A DNA stretch of 64,000 bases from NCBI GenBank assembly GCA_014898425.1, contig RCSZ01000002.1, forward strand, positions 1,798,001 through 1,862,000, read 5' to 3'. Shown here one piece after another: positions 36,840 through 49,318 of this stretch. A program made the translations under genes and the position numbers. This DNA comes from Botryotinia globosa (taxonomy: Eukaryota; Ascomycota; Leotiomycetes; Helotiales; Sclerotiniaceae). Each line of letters starts with the position of its first letter. Position 1 is the first letter of the stretch. The notes beneath the pieces were generated by a model. That model did no database searches and was not told the origin of the DNA. It saw only the letters and a list, made by a program, of their open reading frames with translations.

Positions 36840-38162
36840 TCATGAGAACTTTTGTTCTGAACCCTCGAGCTCGGGAATCATAGGATGCTCAGTGGGTGGT
36901 GAAGGTAGCGGTTTTTCCTTGGTGTGAGATTTGGAGTTCTCGATGTTTTCTCTTGGGGAGTCAGGATGAGATTGGAGTGGATGAGGTATCTGATCTCTCT
37001 TTCTATCTTGGTCTTGATCTCTTGCTTTCTGATTTGATTTTGGCTCTGCTACGACGGCGGAATTATGTTCAGCAGATAGTTTCTGGAGATTAGATGTTTT
37101 TGTCAAAAGGGAGTTTTGCTGGGGACTCCTATCTTTATTCTTCCGTTCTGGTGCAGATTTGAGGTGTTTTCTAGTCTTTGGAGGCTCTGAATTGTTTGCA
37201 GATTGCTTATTTACAGCACCTCCTCTCTTTACCTTTACCTTTTTATTTGCGACGTGCGCGACTTCTTGTTTCGTCTCCATTTGCGATCGCGATTCGTCTC
37301 GGCTGGGTGTTTGTTGTAATGTTACGCTCTCCGTCGAATAGGTTCTATTCAGTAATCTGTGATTTCGCCACGGACTATAAGATGGCACTGGTTGTTGGAT
37401 TTTGATTGATTCTTGTCGGGGCATGTATACTTCTTGTTGAGGATGATGACTCTGAATGGGTGTTGGATTTGAGTTTGAAGAATGCACAAGCTGCGCTTGC
37501 TGCTGTTGGGAAGAATACGATGATTCATAACTGGGAACTTGAGATATGCTAGATGGAGAGTTTTTCCAAGAATGGTAGGAATCATGATGGGACGAGTAGC
37601 TGGGTGTTTCTTCGCCGGCGTTTGAGTAGACTTGTGAAGACGGGTTAGTATGCTGTCTGTTTTGCCTGTCAACCGATTGTTCGCGATTTTCCAGTTGTGT
37701 TTCGTCAAAACTCTGTCTTTCTTGCTGCGCGCGAGATTCATATTTAGGTGCAACGTCATTGGGGCTGGTCCACTGATTTTGTGACGTAGCATGCGAACGT
37801 TCTTCATCAGACGTCTTCTGATGTATCTCGAAGTCTTGCGTCGAAGATATACGACGTGCTCGCGGATTATCTTCCTCGTTCACAAAGGGTATTGGTGGGT
37901 CCTTTGCTGTACAACGAAGGATTCGATTTCTTCTGATACAGCTGAAGAGTAGTAACATGGTAAGCACTAACGTGCAAGTAACAATGCCGATAATAAGACC
38001 AATACCAATTTCCGCTCCGCCTGGAAGGTTGATGGAAGAAATTGGTTGCTCTACTTCATTTCTTTCTATTGAGGATGATGATGCTGTGTCAGTCAAGGAG
38101 GAACGACTATTCAATAACTGATCACGAGCCATCAGCTTGGATCGGGCATGTACTGCAGCCAT
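36840..38162 (-). CDS. single-pass membrane protein with disordered tail, 440 aa
   Basis: Single exon, 440 aa. A short N-terminal region (about 48 residues, no cleavable signal peptide seen) is followed by one strong membrane helix at about 50-75 (EIGIGLIIGIVTCTLVLTML), then a stop-transfer run (RRNRILR). The long remainder is hydrophilic and disordered: Gln/Ser/His-rich in the middle (SSYSSQQQQAQLVHSSNSN), Lys/Arg-rich later (KKVKVKRGG, RKHLKSAPERKNKDR). The arrangement is common in fungal wall-sensor or cell-surface proteins, but the extracellular part here is very short. Function unknown. An intron-removed upstream exon with a signal peptide cannot be excluded. Confidence 0.75.
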   Translation of the reverse strand: MAAVHARSKLMARDQLLNSRSSLTDTASSSSIERNEVEQPISSINLPGGAEIGIGLIIGIVTCTLVLTMLLLFSCIRRNRILRCTAKDPPIPFVNEEDNPRARRISSTQDFEIHQKTSDEERSHATSQNQWTSPNDVAPKYESRAQQERQSFDETQLENREQSVDRQNRQHTNPSSQVYSNAGEETPSYSSHHDSYHSWKNSPSSISQVPSYESSYSSQQQQAQLVHSSNSNPTPIQSHHPQQEVYMPRQESIKIQQPVPSYSPWRNHRLLNRTYSTESVTLQQTPSRDESRSQMETKQEVAHVANKKVKVKRGGAVNKQSANNSEPPKTRKHLKSAPERKNKDRSPQQNSLLTKTSNLQKLSAEHNSAVVAEPKSNQKARDQDQDRKRDQIPHPLQSHPDSPRENIENSKSHTKEKPLPSPPTEHPMIPELEGSEQKFS

Positions 38163-39135
38163 TATTCATGTGTCAAATAAGATTTTGATAATATATAGTG
38201 AAAAGCATGTCCACAAACTTGTATGAACAAAAGACAATAAAAATCCGATGCATCGTATGAATGATATAAAATTTCTCAAGAGATATATAAGCTCCGGCCC
38301 ACGACGAAAGGGAAATATTGAACGACCTCATCGAGGCCAAAATCAAGAGAAGGCAAAATTTTCGATGTCTTTAGACACTTCAGCCTTATAGGCCACATGG
38401 CCTTTAAACTGACCTCTCTAGCATTCAATATTCGTATATCTTCAGCTACACAACCAATAGAATCGATTGCGCTTGACTTGTTGGGTTTTAAGCGCCGACT
38501 TGTCAATATTAAAGAATTTACCGAGTATTGAAAGAGCCGAAGATAGTGGCTTTACAGTAGCCCATTGAACATAGAATGATGGTATAATGACCAACTTTAA
38601 TCGTCTTCTGGCCTGTAAGGAAAGAGTATCCCGACCTTCGCTTCGATTTGGCACGCAATGATATCAGAGCGTATTTCTTGTTGGTACTTTCCTGGGGTCA
38701 GATGCGAAGAATTTGTTTTCCGGGGAAAGAGGCTGTGTTGAAAAGGTTTTTCTGCGCAAACATTCGACAATAAAGAACTGGGCAGAGTGCAATGAACTTC
38801 TATTGCTCACAACTGTCGCACACACCATTAACTAATTGTTCGACTGTATCATGTGCAACGAGCCCTCATTTGTAGAATTCATTCCAACCGGTAGAAAATG
38901 TTGTCTGCACTTGGCGAAATGACTGGCTAAGCCTGTGAAACATAAAAGTTCCACCAACCAACGGCATGCAAGCAGTCGAATGCACTGAACTATTAAAGTT
39001 GGTCGCCATCAGGGTCCCTTATCTAAAGTTGCTCAATAGTTCCCGTGCACCTTGCTATATGGAGGTTGTGACAAACTAAGAATCTATATCCTTTGTAAAA
39101 CTTCGCTAAAACATAATGATGCGACGATACACAAC
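38163..39135. other. intergenic
   Basis: About 970 bp. Minus-strand frames at 38276-38654 have no protein-like features. Promoter of the 440-aa gene and 3' region of the transporter are expected here. Confidence 0.5.
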
Positions 39136-40625
39136 TTAAGCTATCCACTTCCAAGATCTCTTTTCCACAGAATCAAAAAATCGCACTGCAATAACGCAGA
39201 ATGTAGCGCCAGACAAAAGTGCAGCATCAAACAAGATCACCGAACGATAATTTCCCAACTTGCTCTCCCCCAGAATTTTGCCACCAACCGGACTTCCAAG
39301 CATGGTTCCGAGGCCTCGAACAAAATAGATAAACCCATTCACGCTAGCGTAGGCCTGAAGTCCAAAGACTTCCGCCACAGTCTTCGAGTTTACATGTAAG
39401 CAAATTGGAGAGGTTGAGATGCAGAGAGGTAGGGAAGAAGTGACATACCGTTGGAAATAGAGCATTGTAACCACCACCTGCAACTCCATAAAAAACCACA
39501 AAAAGTAACCACAATACCTTGTTACCATTTGCAGCAGTACTTCCCAGCCAAAATCCTAAGACTGATATAACGCACGAAATGACTGTCAGAATTAGAGTAT
39601 TTTGTCTCCCAAACCTATCGCCAGCAAATCCCGTCAACACTCGACTAACAGAATTGATACCGTTTGAAATAGCTAGCAACGTGGCCCCAAAAGCAGACGT
39701 GTAGCCCAAAGCCACGGAGTACTCAGCCAGAAATGTGAGCGGTAGTCCGTTGCCTCCCGCTTGGAGGAAGCCAGCTCCAACGCTAAAGATGAACGCAGGC
39801 TTTATGGCCAATTTGAGATCGACGTGAGTTTGTCTCCTTCCTATGAATCGTGATGGAGCTGCAGTGGCGGCAATCGGCAATGCAATTACTAAAACGAGGA
39901 AGGAAAGTAAACGGAGCGTCCATCTTGGCCCAATTGATGTCAGAAGAAAGCGTATCAAAGGAGAGAAAACGAGCCCGCCAATCCCCGCACCCGATAGGAT
40001 AAATCCCATAGCTGAGCCACGATGAGTGGTGAAATACTCTGGAGCTGTGCTGAGAATTGGATAGTAAAGAAACGATGAGCCGATGCCATATAGTAAGCCT
40101 TGTGTCAATAAAAGTTGCCAAACCTAGTGAAACGATTCAGCGAATGATAGATTTGGGAGAGGGTTGTGATTGTCGAACTTCTTTACAGACACTAGCCAGT
40201 CCAAAGCCTAGGCTCATGAAAGCAACTCCCATCATACAGATATATTTGGAGCCCTTCATACCTAGTCTTGCCATGACAGGATTTACCACAACGCTGCCCG
40301 CCCATGTAAGTCCAGACCCGAGTGTTCCCACGAAAGCCACCATCGCGCCTTCGTTACGAGTGGATTTTGGAAGCATGGTTTGGGCTTCAGAGATATAGTA
40401 ACTCTGAAACACGCCATAAGATTGATTGAGACCAATCGTGATACATATTGTTAGAAAGCTTGAGATGAGAATTGTGATTCGTCTTTGGCGAGTTACAGGC
40501 CGTAATTCGAACGTGCTTTGAGGCGATTGGGGTTCGTCTACAGTCAGAACACCCATTTGACTCGTCTCATTAACGAAGCGATTTGAAAGGTCCGGAAGAG
40601 GATGGGTATCAGTTGCAGGCGCCAT
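39136..40625 (-). CDS. MFS transporter, monocarboxylate permease (MCT/MCH) type
   Basis: Three exons (40625-40179, 40123-39449, 39381-39136), all phase 0, give 455 aa. A hydrophilic N-terminus of about 50 residues precedes two six-helix bundles. Family features: GLNQSYGVFQSYYISEAQ in helix 1, GSGLTWAGSVVVNPVM, QGLLYGIGSSFLYYP, TTHRGSAMGFILSGAGIGGL, and in the second half RVLTGFAGDRFGRQN. These match fungal homologues of animal monocarboxylate transporters (MCH/Esbp6 group). In yeast members of this group take up riboflavin or have unknown substrates, so the substrate here is not predicted. The first intron uses an unusual GTTCGA donor, but the join restores VCKEVWQLLLTQG. No pathway genes are next to it. 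Confidence 0.9.
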
Positions 40626-41292
40626 GATAATGCTTCAGTATCTGTTTTGAGTCGAGTATTACAATATCCAAATCACTTCTGAATATTAAAGCCCCAAGAT
40701 ATGGCTGCAGGGATAGGCGTAATTTAAACCTATGCAGAGGCGAATATTAAGTCTGATCTGACAGTCAAATACCAACAAAATTCAGAAAATTGTCAACAAT
40801 AACAATCGTACAATTATCCTGAATTGGAGAAATTGATATGTGTTATAGCGCTTACTCATCTTCATCTGTTAGACTGACCACTAAAAGAAGTCACTGCCGG
40901 AGATAAGTACGGAGTGGGTGTGTTCACCCGTCAGTTTCCGTCTAATATCCTCGGTTATCATAGCAGTACATAAATAGGTAGCATCTAGACAAAAAGGATG
41001 GAGATCAAAACTTAGATCTATTTGTGCTTGCTCAGGCTCAAGTTTTTAAAATGACAAGGGATAAAAAGAAGTGTAGCAAGCTATGGAAATTGATTGTTTT
41101 TCGATCTTCATTCTTCAAGCTCATGGTATATCCCCTAGAATTACAAGGTTTGCTGTGGCCATGGTAAAGGCTACACGCACCCTCCTCGAAACGCCCATTT
41201 GAATCATATGTTTGCGCTGATACTACATCCCACTGAAATTTTATATTGAATCAAATCAAGATAGAAGAATCTTGATCCTTTCATGACGACAC
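40626..41292. other. intergenic, transporter promoter
   Basis: 667 bp, AT-rich; no coding region. Holds the promoter of the transporter and the 3' end of SEC3. Confidence 0.5.
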
Positions 41293-44200
41293 CTACTTTC
41301 TAAATGCTGTAGAAATATCGGCCCTTGTCCATTCAGCAATAATCTCTCCATCATAAACATCTCTACTGATTGTCAAAATTCTATCGTCGACTCTTTCGTA
41401 CAATCTCTCGCATTGTTGGTGCACCTTGATAACAAGTTCTCGACTGAGTCCTGGATCATCTGTATCACCGAAATGTTTTTCGACTCGCTTCTTAAGAGTT
41501 TCAATACCTTTCCTAATCTCCTTGGCATCATAACCAGCAAGAATTTTCTTGAAAGTTGATTTAGAGTGACTAGGCAATGACGAAATTTTCGAAGCCGATT
41601 CACCAGGTTGTCTTGAAAGCATAAGACTCTCAGTGCTTTCTAAGAAATCGAGAAGCTTTCCTAAAGGTCTACGAATCACGGCACCAAGATACAATGTCAT
41701 GTGTTCATCCATTTCTTGGCTAGCATTTTCTCGCCATTCTTCAAGTATCGGATTGGAGCGAACATCCACTTCTTCAAGGTAGTGGTTCATGTTTTCGATG
41801 AGTAAAATCTGATAGTTGAGGGCCTCCTTGTCCTCTGGATCTGCACCTGCAGTTTGGGCACTTGGGTTCTCTCTTGCGATGACTTTTAGAGACTCAAACA
41901 TGGTTTTGTTCAATCGCGAGTATGCGTTATTCACGATTTGTCGAACTTCGAGGCCGTCGGCGGACATTAGCATCGTTTCTATTGCCAGCGAGAATGAAGG
42001 AAATATCCTTATGAAGCCAATAACACCCTTTCGCTTCTTTATTTTGACTTTGGTGTCTTCAATGGCGCGTATTTGCTCATCGAGAAATTTGTTAAATAGA
42101 CCCAGTAAACGAGCGTGCAGTTTTTGAAGTGTGCGTGCCAGGTATTCCTGGCTTGATTCCTCGAGGTCGACAAGCTTGCGCTCAATTGAAACGAGTATTC
42201 CGACACCTTGCCTACCCAAAGAATTAGTTGAGTTTTCTGATTAGTTTAACGATAATGGACTTACAATGGATCAGATTGGAGGGACCAGTCTACGAGTGCC
42301 TGCATATCACCAGCCCAGAAAGCGTAAATTTCTTCCATGGTTTGCACGACACGTTTTGCCAAGATCCGATTCGGGTCCATAACTTTTGGCCTTCTCAGGT
42401 CACCACCTCGTCGCAAGTCCGGTGGTGCAGCGGCGATAGAATCCGCAAAATCGTGTTGCTCTAGTGATGAGATATGGAAAAATTCGACGATAAAATTTTG
42501 CTCCATACTCATGATTGGAATCATTTCATCAAGAGCTCCCGTAAATACTTCGTTTGGAGGCAGTCGACCATCCGCCTTGTCTGAGCTAGCTTTGTTGCCA
42601 CCATCGCCAATTGGGGATCGCATTTTTGCTAATGTTTGACTTCTTTTCACTGTCAGTTTCCTGGCCGTCGTGGTTGCGAGGCCTTCGGTTTGTTTTTCGG
42701 TTTGTGATGTAAACAAAATATCAGATTCATCCCCATGTGCTTTCCTAGCGATCCGCTTCCAGGCGAAAACAGCGTCTCTGAATTCGTCCTGGTACAAAGG
42801 TTTGCATGCAGACTCATAATCTAACAAAAATCTCTCCCATTCATCGGGGGCAACTTCTCTGGAGAACAACATCAGTGGACTGTATCTCCAAAGCACATTT
42901 CTCGCAAGATCATGATGACGTGGGTCAAGTTTGCCCCTCCCAACTGCTCTGGTGATATTACCACCCTTTTCTCGGTCTAACGCTTTTCTCGTTTCATCGA
43001 TTGCAGCGCGGAATTTCATTTGTAAGAATGAATACAAGCGCTGAAGAAACTCAACGCTCGTAACTCGGTACACGTCTTTTTTCTCTTGTAGGACTCGCAT
43101 GCTTCCGATCTCGCTATTGCCGAAACCTCCAGTTTTCCCGGAACGAACGCTACCATCTTCGCTTCTTCTAGGACCAGAAATACTGAGTGAAGGATCAATA
43201 GTGACCATAGCTTTGAACAATACAACTAATGATGTTTCAATCAACTCGAGATCATGAGGTCGCTCCAGCGATGCTGTCTTGAGGCATTCAAGCTGTGATG
43301 ATGAAATCGATATTGTATCCAATAAAGATTGAAGCTCAACTTGCAAGAGCTTTTGATTGGCTGTTTGTACTTGCAGACCTTGTGACTGGGCTTCGATGTA
43401 GGCAATATCCTCGTTGAGTGTCTAATTTTTTTTATTAATACACAAAGATCTCCAGAAAAGCATTTATGGAAATAACTTACGCCAAGCTCCACAAGATATA
43501 GTGTGAGCAAACCATCAAGTTCGTCACATTCATCCATACATGTATCCAGTCCTCTTTTGATCGCTTCAACTCGCTCATCCTCCTCTTCTAATCGGTTTAG
43601 CCAGCCTCCGGCTTGAACCTTGTTGAGCTCTCGCTCAACATCATCCTTTAAGGTATCGATGACTTTTGTATGAACACCTTCTCCTACCCATCCAAACTCA
43701 TCCCAGGCATTGACAAGATCGGAACCTCGACCATCCAAGAAACTTGGGTCAATACCTAAAGACGCTAGCTCTTTTTGCATTGCCTCAGAGGCAGATTTTG
43801 GCCGTCTAGGTTCGCGAGCCTTTGGCTTGTCGAGTGATCCTGTATCAGGTGTTTTTGAAGGACCTTCAATAGTACTAGTAGGTATATCCTTATCAGGGAC
43901 TGTGATCTTGACTTCCGGAACAACTTCAGGATTAGGTTTACGTGCAGCCGATTTCTCCGGAAGGGCTTCAACTGGAGGAGATGGAACTTCGGGCGAAGCA
44001 GCAGGTACAACAGCAGGTACAACAGCAGGTGCAACAGCAGGTGAAGCAGCAGGTACAGTAGCAGGGATAGTATTAACTGTAGTTGCACTATCACTACTTA
44101 ACGCCCGAAGCAAGGAAGGTGCTGGAACCACACCGGTTATTCCATCAGGACCGTTGGGAGACTTAGCCGCCAGTGCTGCTTCTCTAAGACGTTCCGCAGC

Positions 44201-45892
44201 ACCACCAGCACGGGGCTTAAATCCGTTTGCGTTTTTAGCGGCCCTGAGGAAAGTACTCGCAATATCACCCTTGGATTTCTTTTTGATCATTGGTCCTAGG
44301 CCTGGGCGCAGTTCCTCATCCTCTTGATCCTCTCCCGAAGGTGAAACAGGGCTGGTAGGTGAAGCAGTGGGAGAGACGGGAGAAGTCACAGCCGGCGCAG
44401 GTGTAGGAACTGGCGGAGGCTCATTCTTACTGCTGCTATCTCCCATATCATCGCGGGGTGTTTCCAATGCTACTGGCTCTGTAAGCTTGCTATCGATGCT
44501 ACCATTTCCAATGTTATCTCGTTCGCGAGGTATCGATCTTTCACTGCTCCGAGTAGGAGGGCGCATATCATCTCTCCGCATACCAGGACTAGCTAATGGC
44601 GCCGGCACGATATTTTCCATTGAGTCCGCACCACGCAACCGAGACGCATCTCCAACATTTGGCATTGGCGGCCGACGTCTCTCCGGCGGGATAGTTAGCG
44701 GAGCAGGCATTGGCGGCGCATCCGCTGACCTGTCTCGTTTCGGACTTGGAAATCCGGCTTCAGGAGGACCGCGTTGGGAATTTGGGGTTATGCTTCTATC
44801 AGGAAAGCGACCAGGTGTGTTAGGTAGCCCATTTGTACCACCACGTGAGCGAGGTGGTAAGCTGCTGTCGTCACTGCGCCCAAAAGACTCCTGGCTTGGA
44901 TTAGCCCCCTCCAGTCTACGCAGACTTGCTTGACTTTGTTGAGGTGTAACACCAGTTAGCTTAGCACTGGGATTTGGCGAAACATCGCGCGGTGGTCGCA
45001 TAGGAGGTCTAGAATTTTGTTGTGGAAAAGCCGGGCTAGCATTGGGCGGCATTTGACCAGGTGGGCGTTGCATAGCATCTCGGCTAGGTTGACTACGAAG
45101 TACTGGCTCCCGGGACGGATCGCGTTTGAACGGTCGACTTTGATTCTGTTCATAAGGAGAAGACGCGGAAGAGGACGGCTGCTGGGACTGTGAGGGCCGT
45201 CGCATCTCTTGGGGGGGAGGTTGCTGTGGTCGTGCAGCAGAAGAAATACCAGATAATTGCTCCCTTTCTCTTGAGTCGAACCCAATGAGTTCTGGTGCCT
45301 TTCCGCCAGTATATTTTGTATAAATCTTGACCAAGCTTGCGATGAAGAATTGCTTTTCTTTCTGAGTATTGGCCTGCCAATAATAGGGCTTTCCAATCGT
45401 TACAATGAATCCCATTCCACCGGCCCATTGCTTACGTTGCTCTTCCTCAGCGTTCGCAGGCACTGCTCCACTAAAAGACTCTACCGCAGATAGATCATCG
45501 AGCATCCAAGTTTTGCCTATTGAAAAGCTCCCGTTCGCATTCTCTCTAGCTTTGTGCATACGGACTCGTCCAGATTTGCGCACTGCAACAATTATAAGAC
45601 GAGGTTTTTTGGCATCTGGATTTGCGTTCAAAGGAGGGGGGGTAGAGGGATAGGCAGCATCCTCAATGATTCTTATGTGTGTGATGTATGATTCCAATAC
45701 TAGATGACCGAGGGGTTAGCTGGCACCTTCAGCGCAAACTGGACTAATCTTACAGGAGCCATCTGGATCCTTTTTCCCAAAGCAGCTCTCGATAATTCGT
45801 CTCTTCTCATCTTCGAATCTTTCCGCCCTGCTCATACCACTCCTATCACTGCCAGTGGCCCCGCTAGAGCCAGTTCGTGTAGAGCCGTCCAT
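41293..45892 (-). CDS. SEC3: exocyst subunit Sec3
   Basis: Landmark subunit of the exocyst, which tethers secretory vesicles at the plasma membrane of the growing tip. Four exons (45892-45754, 45699-43481, 43421-42265, 42211-41293) give 1477 aa. The N-terminal domain that binds PIP2 and Rho GTPases spans about residues 20-170 (RAERFEDEKRRIIESCFGKK, ESYITHIRIIED, GFIVTIGKPYYW, VKIYTKYTGGKAPELIGFD). A long disordered Pro/Ser/Arg linker (about 180-700) contains Ala-Val-Pro repeats (VVPAVVPAASP). The helical exocyst part follows (SLGIDPSFLDGRGSDLVNAW, ETRKALDREKGG, IPIMSMEQNFIVEFFH, RQIVNNAYSRLNKTMFESLK). The open frame extends a few codons above the chosen ATG at 45892, so the start could lie further up in another exon. 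Divergent from SRP40. Confidence 0.95.
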
Positions 45893-46670
45893 GTGGCAGG
45901 CGGAGCCACGTTCGTTAAATCGAGACGACTGTTCTGTGTATCCTTTTCAATCATTTATTCGTGAAGGCGACTTGGGAGTTGTTCTGCAGTTGGCTCGAAA
46001 ATCATTTTTTGGAATTCTTAAATATCATTCAACAGTCGCGGCGCAACTCACATAGATAGAAGTGTATATGAGGTCCAAGTCAGGTATTAGGTTATTTGGT
46101 GCTTACAGTTTGACTCCAGCTTTCTAGGTCCTGTTCCCTGACATCAAACCAGCAAGCACGCAGGCACAGGCACCATGAGCATTACATAATCAAGGACCTT
46201 CAAGACGGGCATAATAAGATCCGATCTTTGGCCACACCTACCTACTGAGCTACTGTACCTTCCTTTTATTGAATCTTTCAATTCGTTCATCAATATTAAT
46301 CATGAATATCAATAAAGCATTTTGACAGAGAGATCATGAACAATGTAGTAGATTGATCGAATCTACAGTATTCTAATAATATGCAAAGGGTCAAGGATAC
46401 CTAGGCTTTGAGAATGGCTCCCTCTATGCCTACTGATAAGTTCTCTCACCTCCAAATCTTCTTGAATTCTTACCAGCTGGAGGCTCTTGATAGTCGAGGC
46501 GGACGCGCACGCCGCATCAAGCGTAATGACGCTAATCTTATTGTAGATTAGCCGCTATTTGTCATTTCTCCCTCCCTTAGGAACTTTTTTTTTCTGCCGA
46601 TAAGCTGGAGTTTTTTATTTTTTGCGATCAATACCCAACCCAATATATCTTCAATTGCATTCATTTAAAC
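45893..46670. promoter_or_regulatory. divergent promoter region, SEC3 and SRP40
   Basis: 778 bp between two start codons facing apart. No coding region beyond a possible extra SEC3 5' exon near 45900. Pyrimidine runs (CTCCCTCCCTTAG near 46570) sit about 100 bp before the SRP40 ATG. Confidence 0.5.
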
Positions 46671-48122
46671 ATGAGGCCAAAGCAAAACAAACGCAGTATG
46701 GGGGCGGATAATGCCAATATGCAGGCATTGGGGAAGAGAAGAACACCTGCTGGTCAACCACAACCAGATTGGCTTTTTCCTGCCGGCTCTGGTGCTGATG
46801 CCAATCCAGCCCCAGCCAACAAATCTGGCAACGAAGGACGTTCGAAAAACAAGCAGGACAAAAAAATTGCACAAGATCTTCTCAAACGTCGAGATGCAGG
46901 CGAACCCCCAAAGTCTGGAATTCCTTCTCATTTACTCGATCTTGTCGGCAAATTTCTCGAGCAGCACGAGCTCATGCAAACTAGTCGCACCTTGAAGACT
47001 GAACGTCGCAACCGAGAGGAGGCAACTGCAGGAAGCAACAGCACTACCACCTCCCTTGAAGATATATACAATGAATGGCAGGCGTCCAAAGAGGAGATTG
47101 CAGCACTCAAAGCTGCGGCCATTCAAAAGAACGAAACCCCAAAGCCAAAGGCACCCAAGGCTTCTTCTGAGGATACCTCGAGCAGCAGCAGTAGCAGCAG
47201 TGACAGTAGTGATTCGAGCAGTGAGGAGGAAAGCGAAGAGGAAAGTGATGTCGAGATGGCAGATGCTCCACCGGCCAAGAAAAATGCTACCCGAAGATGT
47301 TCCTCATCTTCCTCATCTTCCTCTTCTTCCTCTTCGTCTTCCTCGTCGTCCTCTTCTAGCAGTTCCGATAGTGATGCTGATGATGAAGATGATGCGCCAT
47401 CAGTTGTCAAATCTCCCTCACCGAAACCAAAAGTCAACACTTTGAAACGAAAAGCTACTTCAGATAGCGATTCATCGTCATCTGATTCGGATTCAAGTTC
47501 AGAAGAAGATGCCCCAAAATCTAAGAAGGCCAAGACAACTGCTACCGACAAAAAATCTTCAGCATCTTCATCGGAGTCTAGCTCTGAAGACGATTCTAGT
47601 TCTTCTGATTCTTCCGACTCCGACTCCGACTCCGATTCTGACTCCGATTCCGATTCCGATTCTTCTACACAATCAATTGCAAAGAAAACTCCATTGCCTG
47701 ATTCTGATTCTGATTCTGATTCATCTTCCGACTCCAGTTCCGACTCTGATTCCGAGAGCGATTCTGGCAAAGTTACAAAGAAAGAGCCAGGGGCTAGCTC
47801 AGACACCAGCGAGACTCTTTCCGAAGGCAAGGGCTCATCTAATGACAAAGTACTAGATCCCCCATTGCCACCAATGCCCGCCGCGAAGCTTCCTAGAAAA
47901 CAAAACGTACCATTTTCTCGCATTCCAAAAGACACCAAAGTCGACCCGAGATTGTCCAGTAACGCATTCGTACCATATGATTATGCGCTAAAGGCTCATG
48001 AGGATTTGATCGTTACAAAAGGCAAGGGTTTCACCAAGGAGAAGAACAAGAAGAAGCGTGGAAGTTACAGAGGCGGTTTCATTGACGTTGAAGGAAAAAA
48101 GGGTATCAAATTCGAGGATTAG
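46671..48122 (+). CDS. SRP40: Srp40/Nopp140-like nucleolar phosphoprotein
   Basis: Single exon, 483 aa. Nucleolar chaperone of small nucleolar RNPs. A LisH-type dimerisation motif lies at about residues 83-112 (IPSHLLDLVGKFLEQHELM). Long Ser tracts alternating with Asp/Glu (casein-kinase-2 style phosphorylation runs) are separated by Lys/Pro/Ala-rich basic patches, the hallmark of the family. The conserved SRP40 C-terminal domain covers the last 70 residues (NVPFSRIPKDTKV, AFVPYDYALKAHEDL, GKGFTKEKNKKKRGSYRGG). Because Ser/Asp/Glu codons repeat, the antisense strand is also open (271 codons), a by-product and not a gene. Tandem Ser-Asp codons make this region prone to length changes. Confidence 0.95.
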   Translation: MRPKQNKRSMGADNANMQALGKRRTPAGQPQPDWLFPAGSGADANPAPANKSGNEGRSKNKQDKKIAQDLLKRRDAGEPPKSGIPSHLLDLVGKFLEQHELMQTSRTLKTERRNREEATAGSNSTTTSLEDIYNEWQASKEEIAALKAAAIQKNETPKPKAPKASSEDTSSSSSSSSDSSDSSSEEESEEESDVEMADAPPAKKNATRRCSSSSSSSSSSSSSSSSSSSSSSDSDADDEDDAPSVVKSPSPKPKVNTLKRKATSDSDSSSSDSDSSSEEDAPKSKKAKTTATDKKSSASSSESSSEDDSSSSDSSDSDSDSDSDSDSDSDSSTQSIAKKTPLPDSDSDSDSSSDSSSDSDSESDSGKVTKKEPGASSDTSETLSEGKGSSNDKVLDPPLPPMPAAKLPRKQNVPFSRIPKDTKVDPRLSSNAFVPYDYALKAHEDLIVTKGKGFTKEKNKKKRGSYRGGFIDVEGKKGIKFED

Positions 48123-49318
48123 AAATCTACCTTTTGGATTGGTAGCTTGATAATGAATGGATGCCAATGTTTTAGCATAAGAAAGATTTTAGACCTTTCA
48201 GGCGATCAAATTGGCTGGGTAGCAAAGGAGCTTTTGGCGCAAATTCACATAATAGAGTAGTTTCGCTACATTCATAATACAAAAGTTGTCCTCTGTACAT
48301 GGTAAACTTTCAGACTTCGTCTCCCGCACACCGACTTCCTCTTCGTGAATGTTTTGAGACCAAGCGGGACTGGGAAGCAATGAACACGTCTTGGGGCTTA
48401 ATTTTAAGACTTCACGTACTGGATGTGTTCATATATTTCACAACAGAACATGATCTCCACTTAGATGACAATTCTGAAGTGCTTGGGCCAATGTTTATGA
48501 CACCAATTTCCCAATTTCCCAATTACTCAGAGCTGAGCTCTAGTAGTATTGTATGTGTGTGCTGTACAAGCGCTGATGAGTATTCGGCGAGCTTCGTATA
48601 GCCCGTGTGAACAGCAATTGATGCCATCCCCAACGTAAAAAGGCCACCGGTAATGGGCCAAGCTCGGCTGTCATCAACTAATAAGATGGTCAACCGTGGT
48701 CTGTATATATACTAGGTACCCAGGTAGTAAAAGTTCCAGTTCCATGGTTACACGAGATCGCCTTGAATTCAACCTTGCATTGCCATGCTCGGTCGATGAT
48801 AAGCCTGCTTATCTTGATAACTACCAGGTAGAATCCCCTCATCAACTATCAACCATTGATACTTATTAATTGCGATCCCTTTCGAGCTTTTCATAATAAT
48901 AATTACTATTATAGAATGTAACCACGACGCTATTCCTTCCTTCCTTTCTTCCTTGATTCGCTCTTGAACAACCACATACAAAAGAAGTCCTTTATCTTGA
49001 ATAAATTCCAGTTCATGATTTAGCAACCGCTTGCAAAATACAACCCAACGCAGGTCTAGCGCTCTCATCACACAGGCACGAGGTCGGTAGCCAATAGGAA
49101 GCTCTAATCTCTTTGGCAAACACCACAGTAATCTCACTCATTGATCAGGGTGGCTGAGTACTCACAAGGGCACTCGAGCATGCGATCGTGACAATTTTTA
49201 CAACATCTCCAACAAATGTGGGCGATCTGGCAACGACAATCTGTACGGATATCGATTTGTTGTCAATCTAGCTTATAGTCTTATCAAGCTGTATTGTCTG
49301 TAGAACGTCGTGATATTC
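48123..49318. other. intergenic
   Basis: 1.2 kb with no supported gene. Short frames (48299-48601 +, 48769-49137 -) are not protein-like. Contains the 3' region of SRP40 and the promoter of the deaminase-like gene. Confidence 0.5.

Noticed and set aside
43710..44933. Plus-strand open frames opposite the Sec3 linker (205 and 188 codons)
   Set aside because: Gly/Ser/Arg-rich antisense shadows of the Pro/Ser-rich Sec3 linker.
47123..47938. 271-codon open frame antisense to SRP40
   Set aside because: Its Ser/Glu-rich translation is the mirror of the Ser/Asp codon runs of SRP40; it has no independent protein features.
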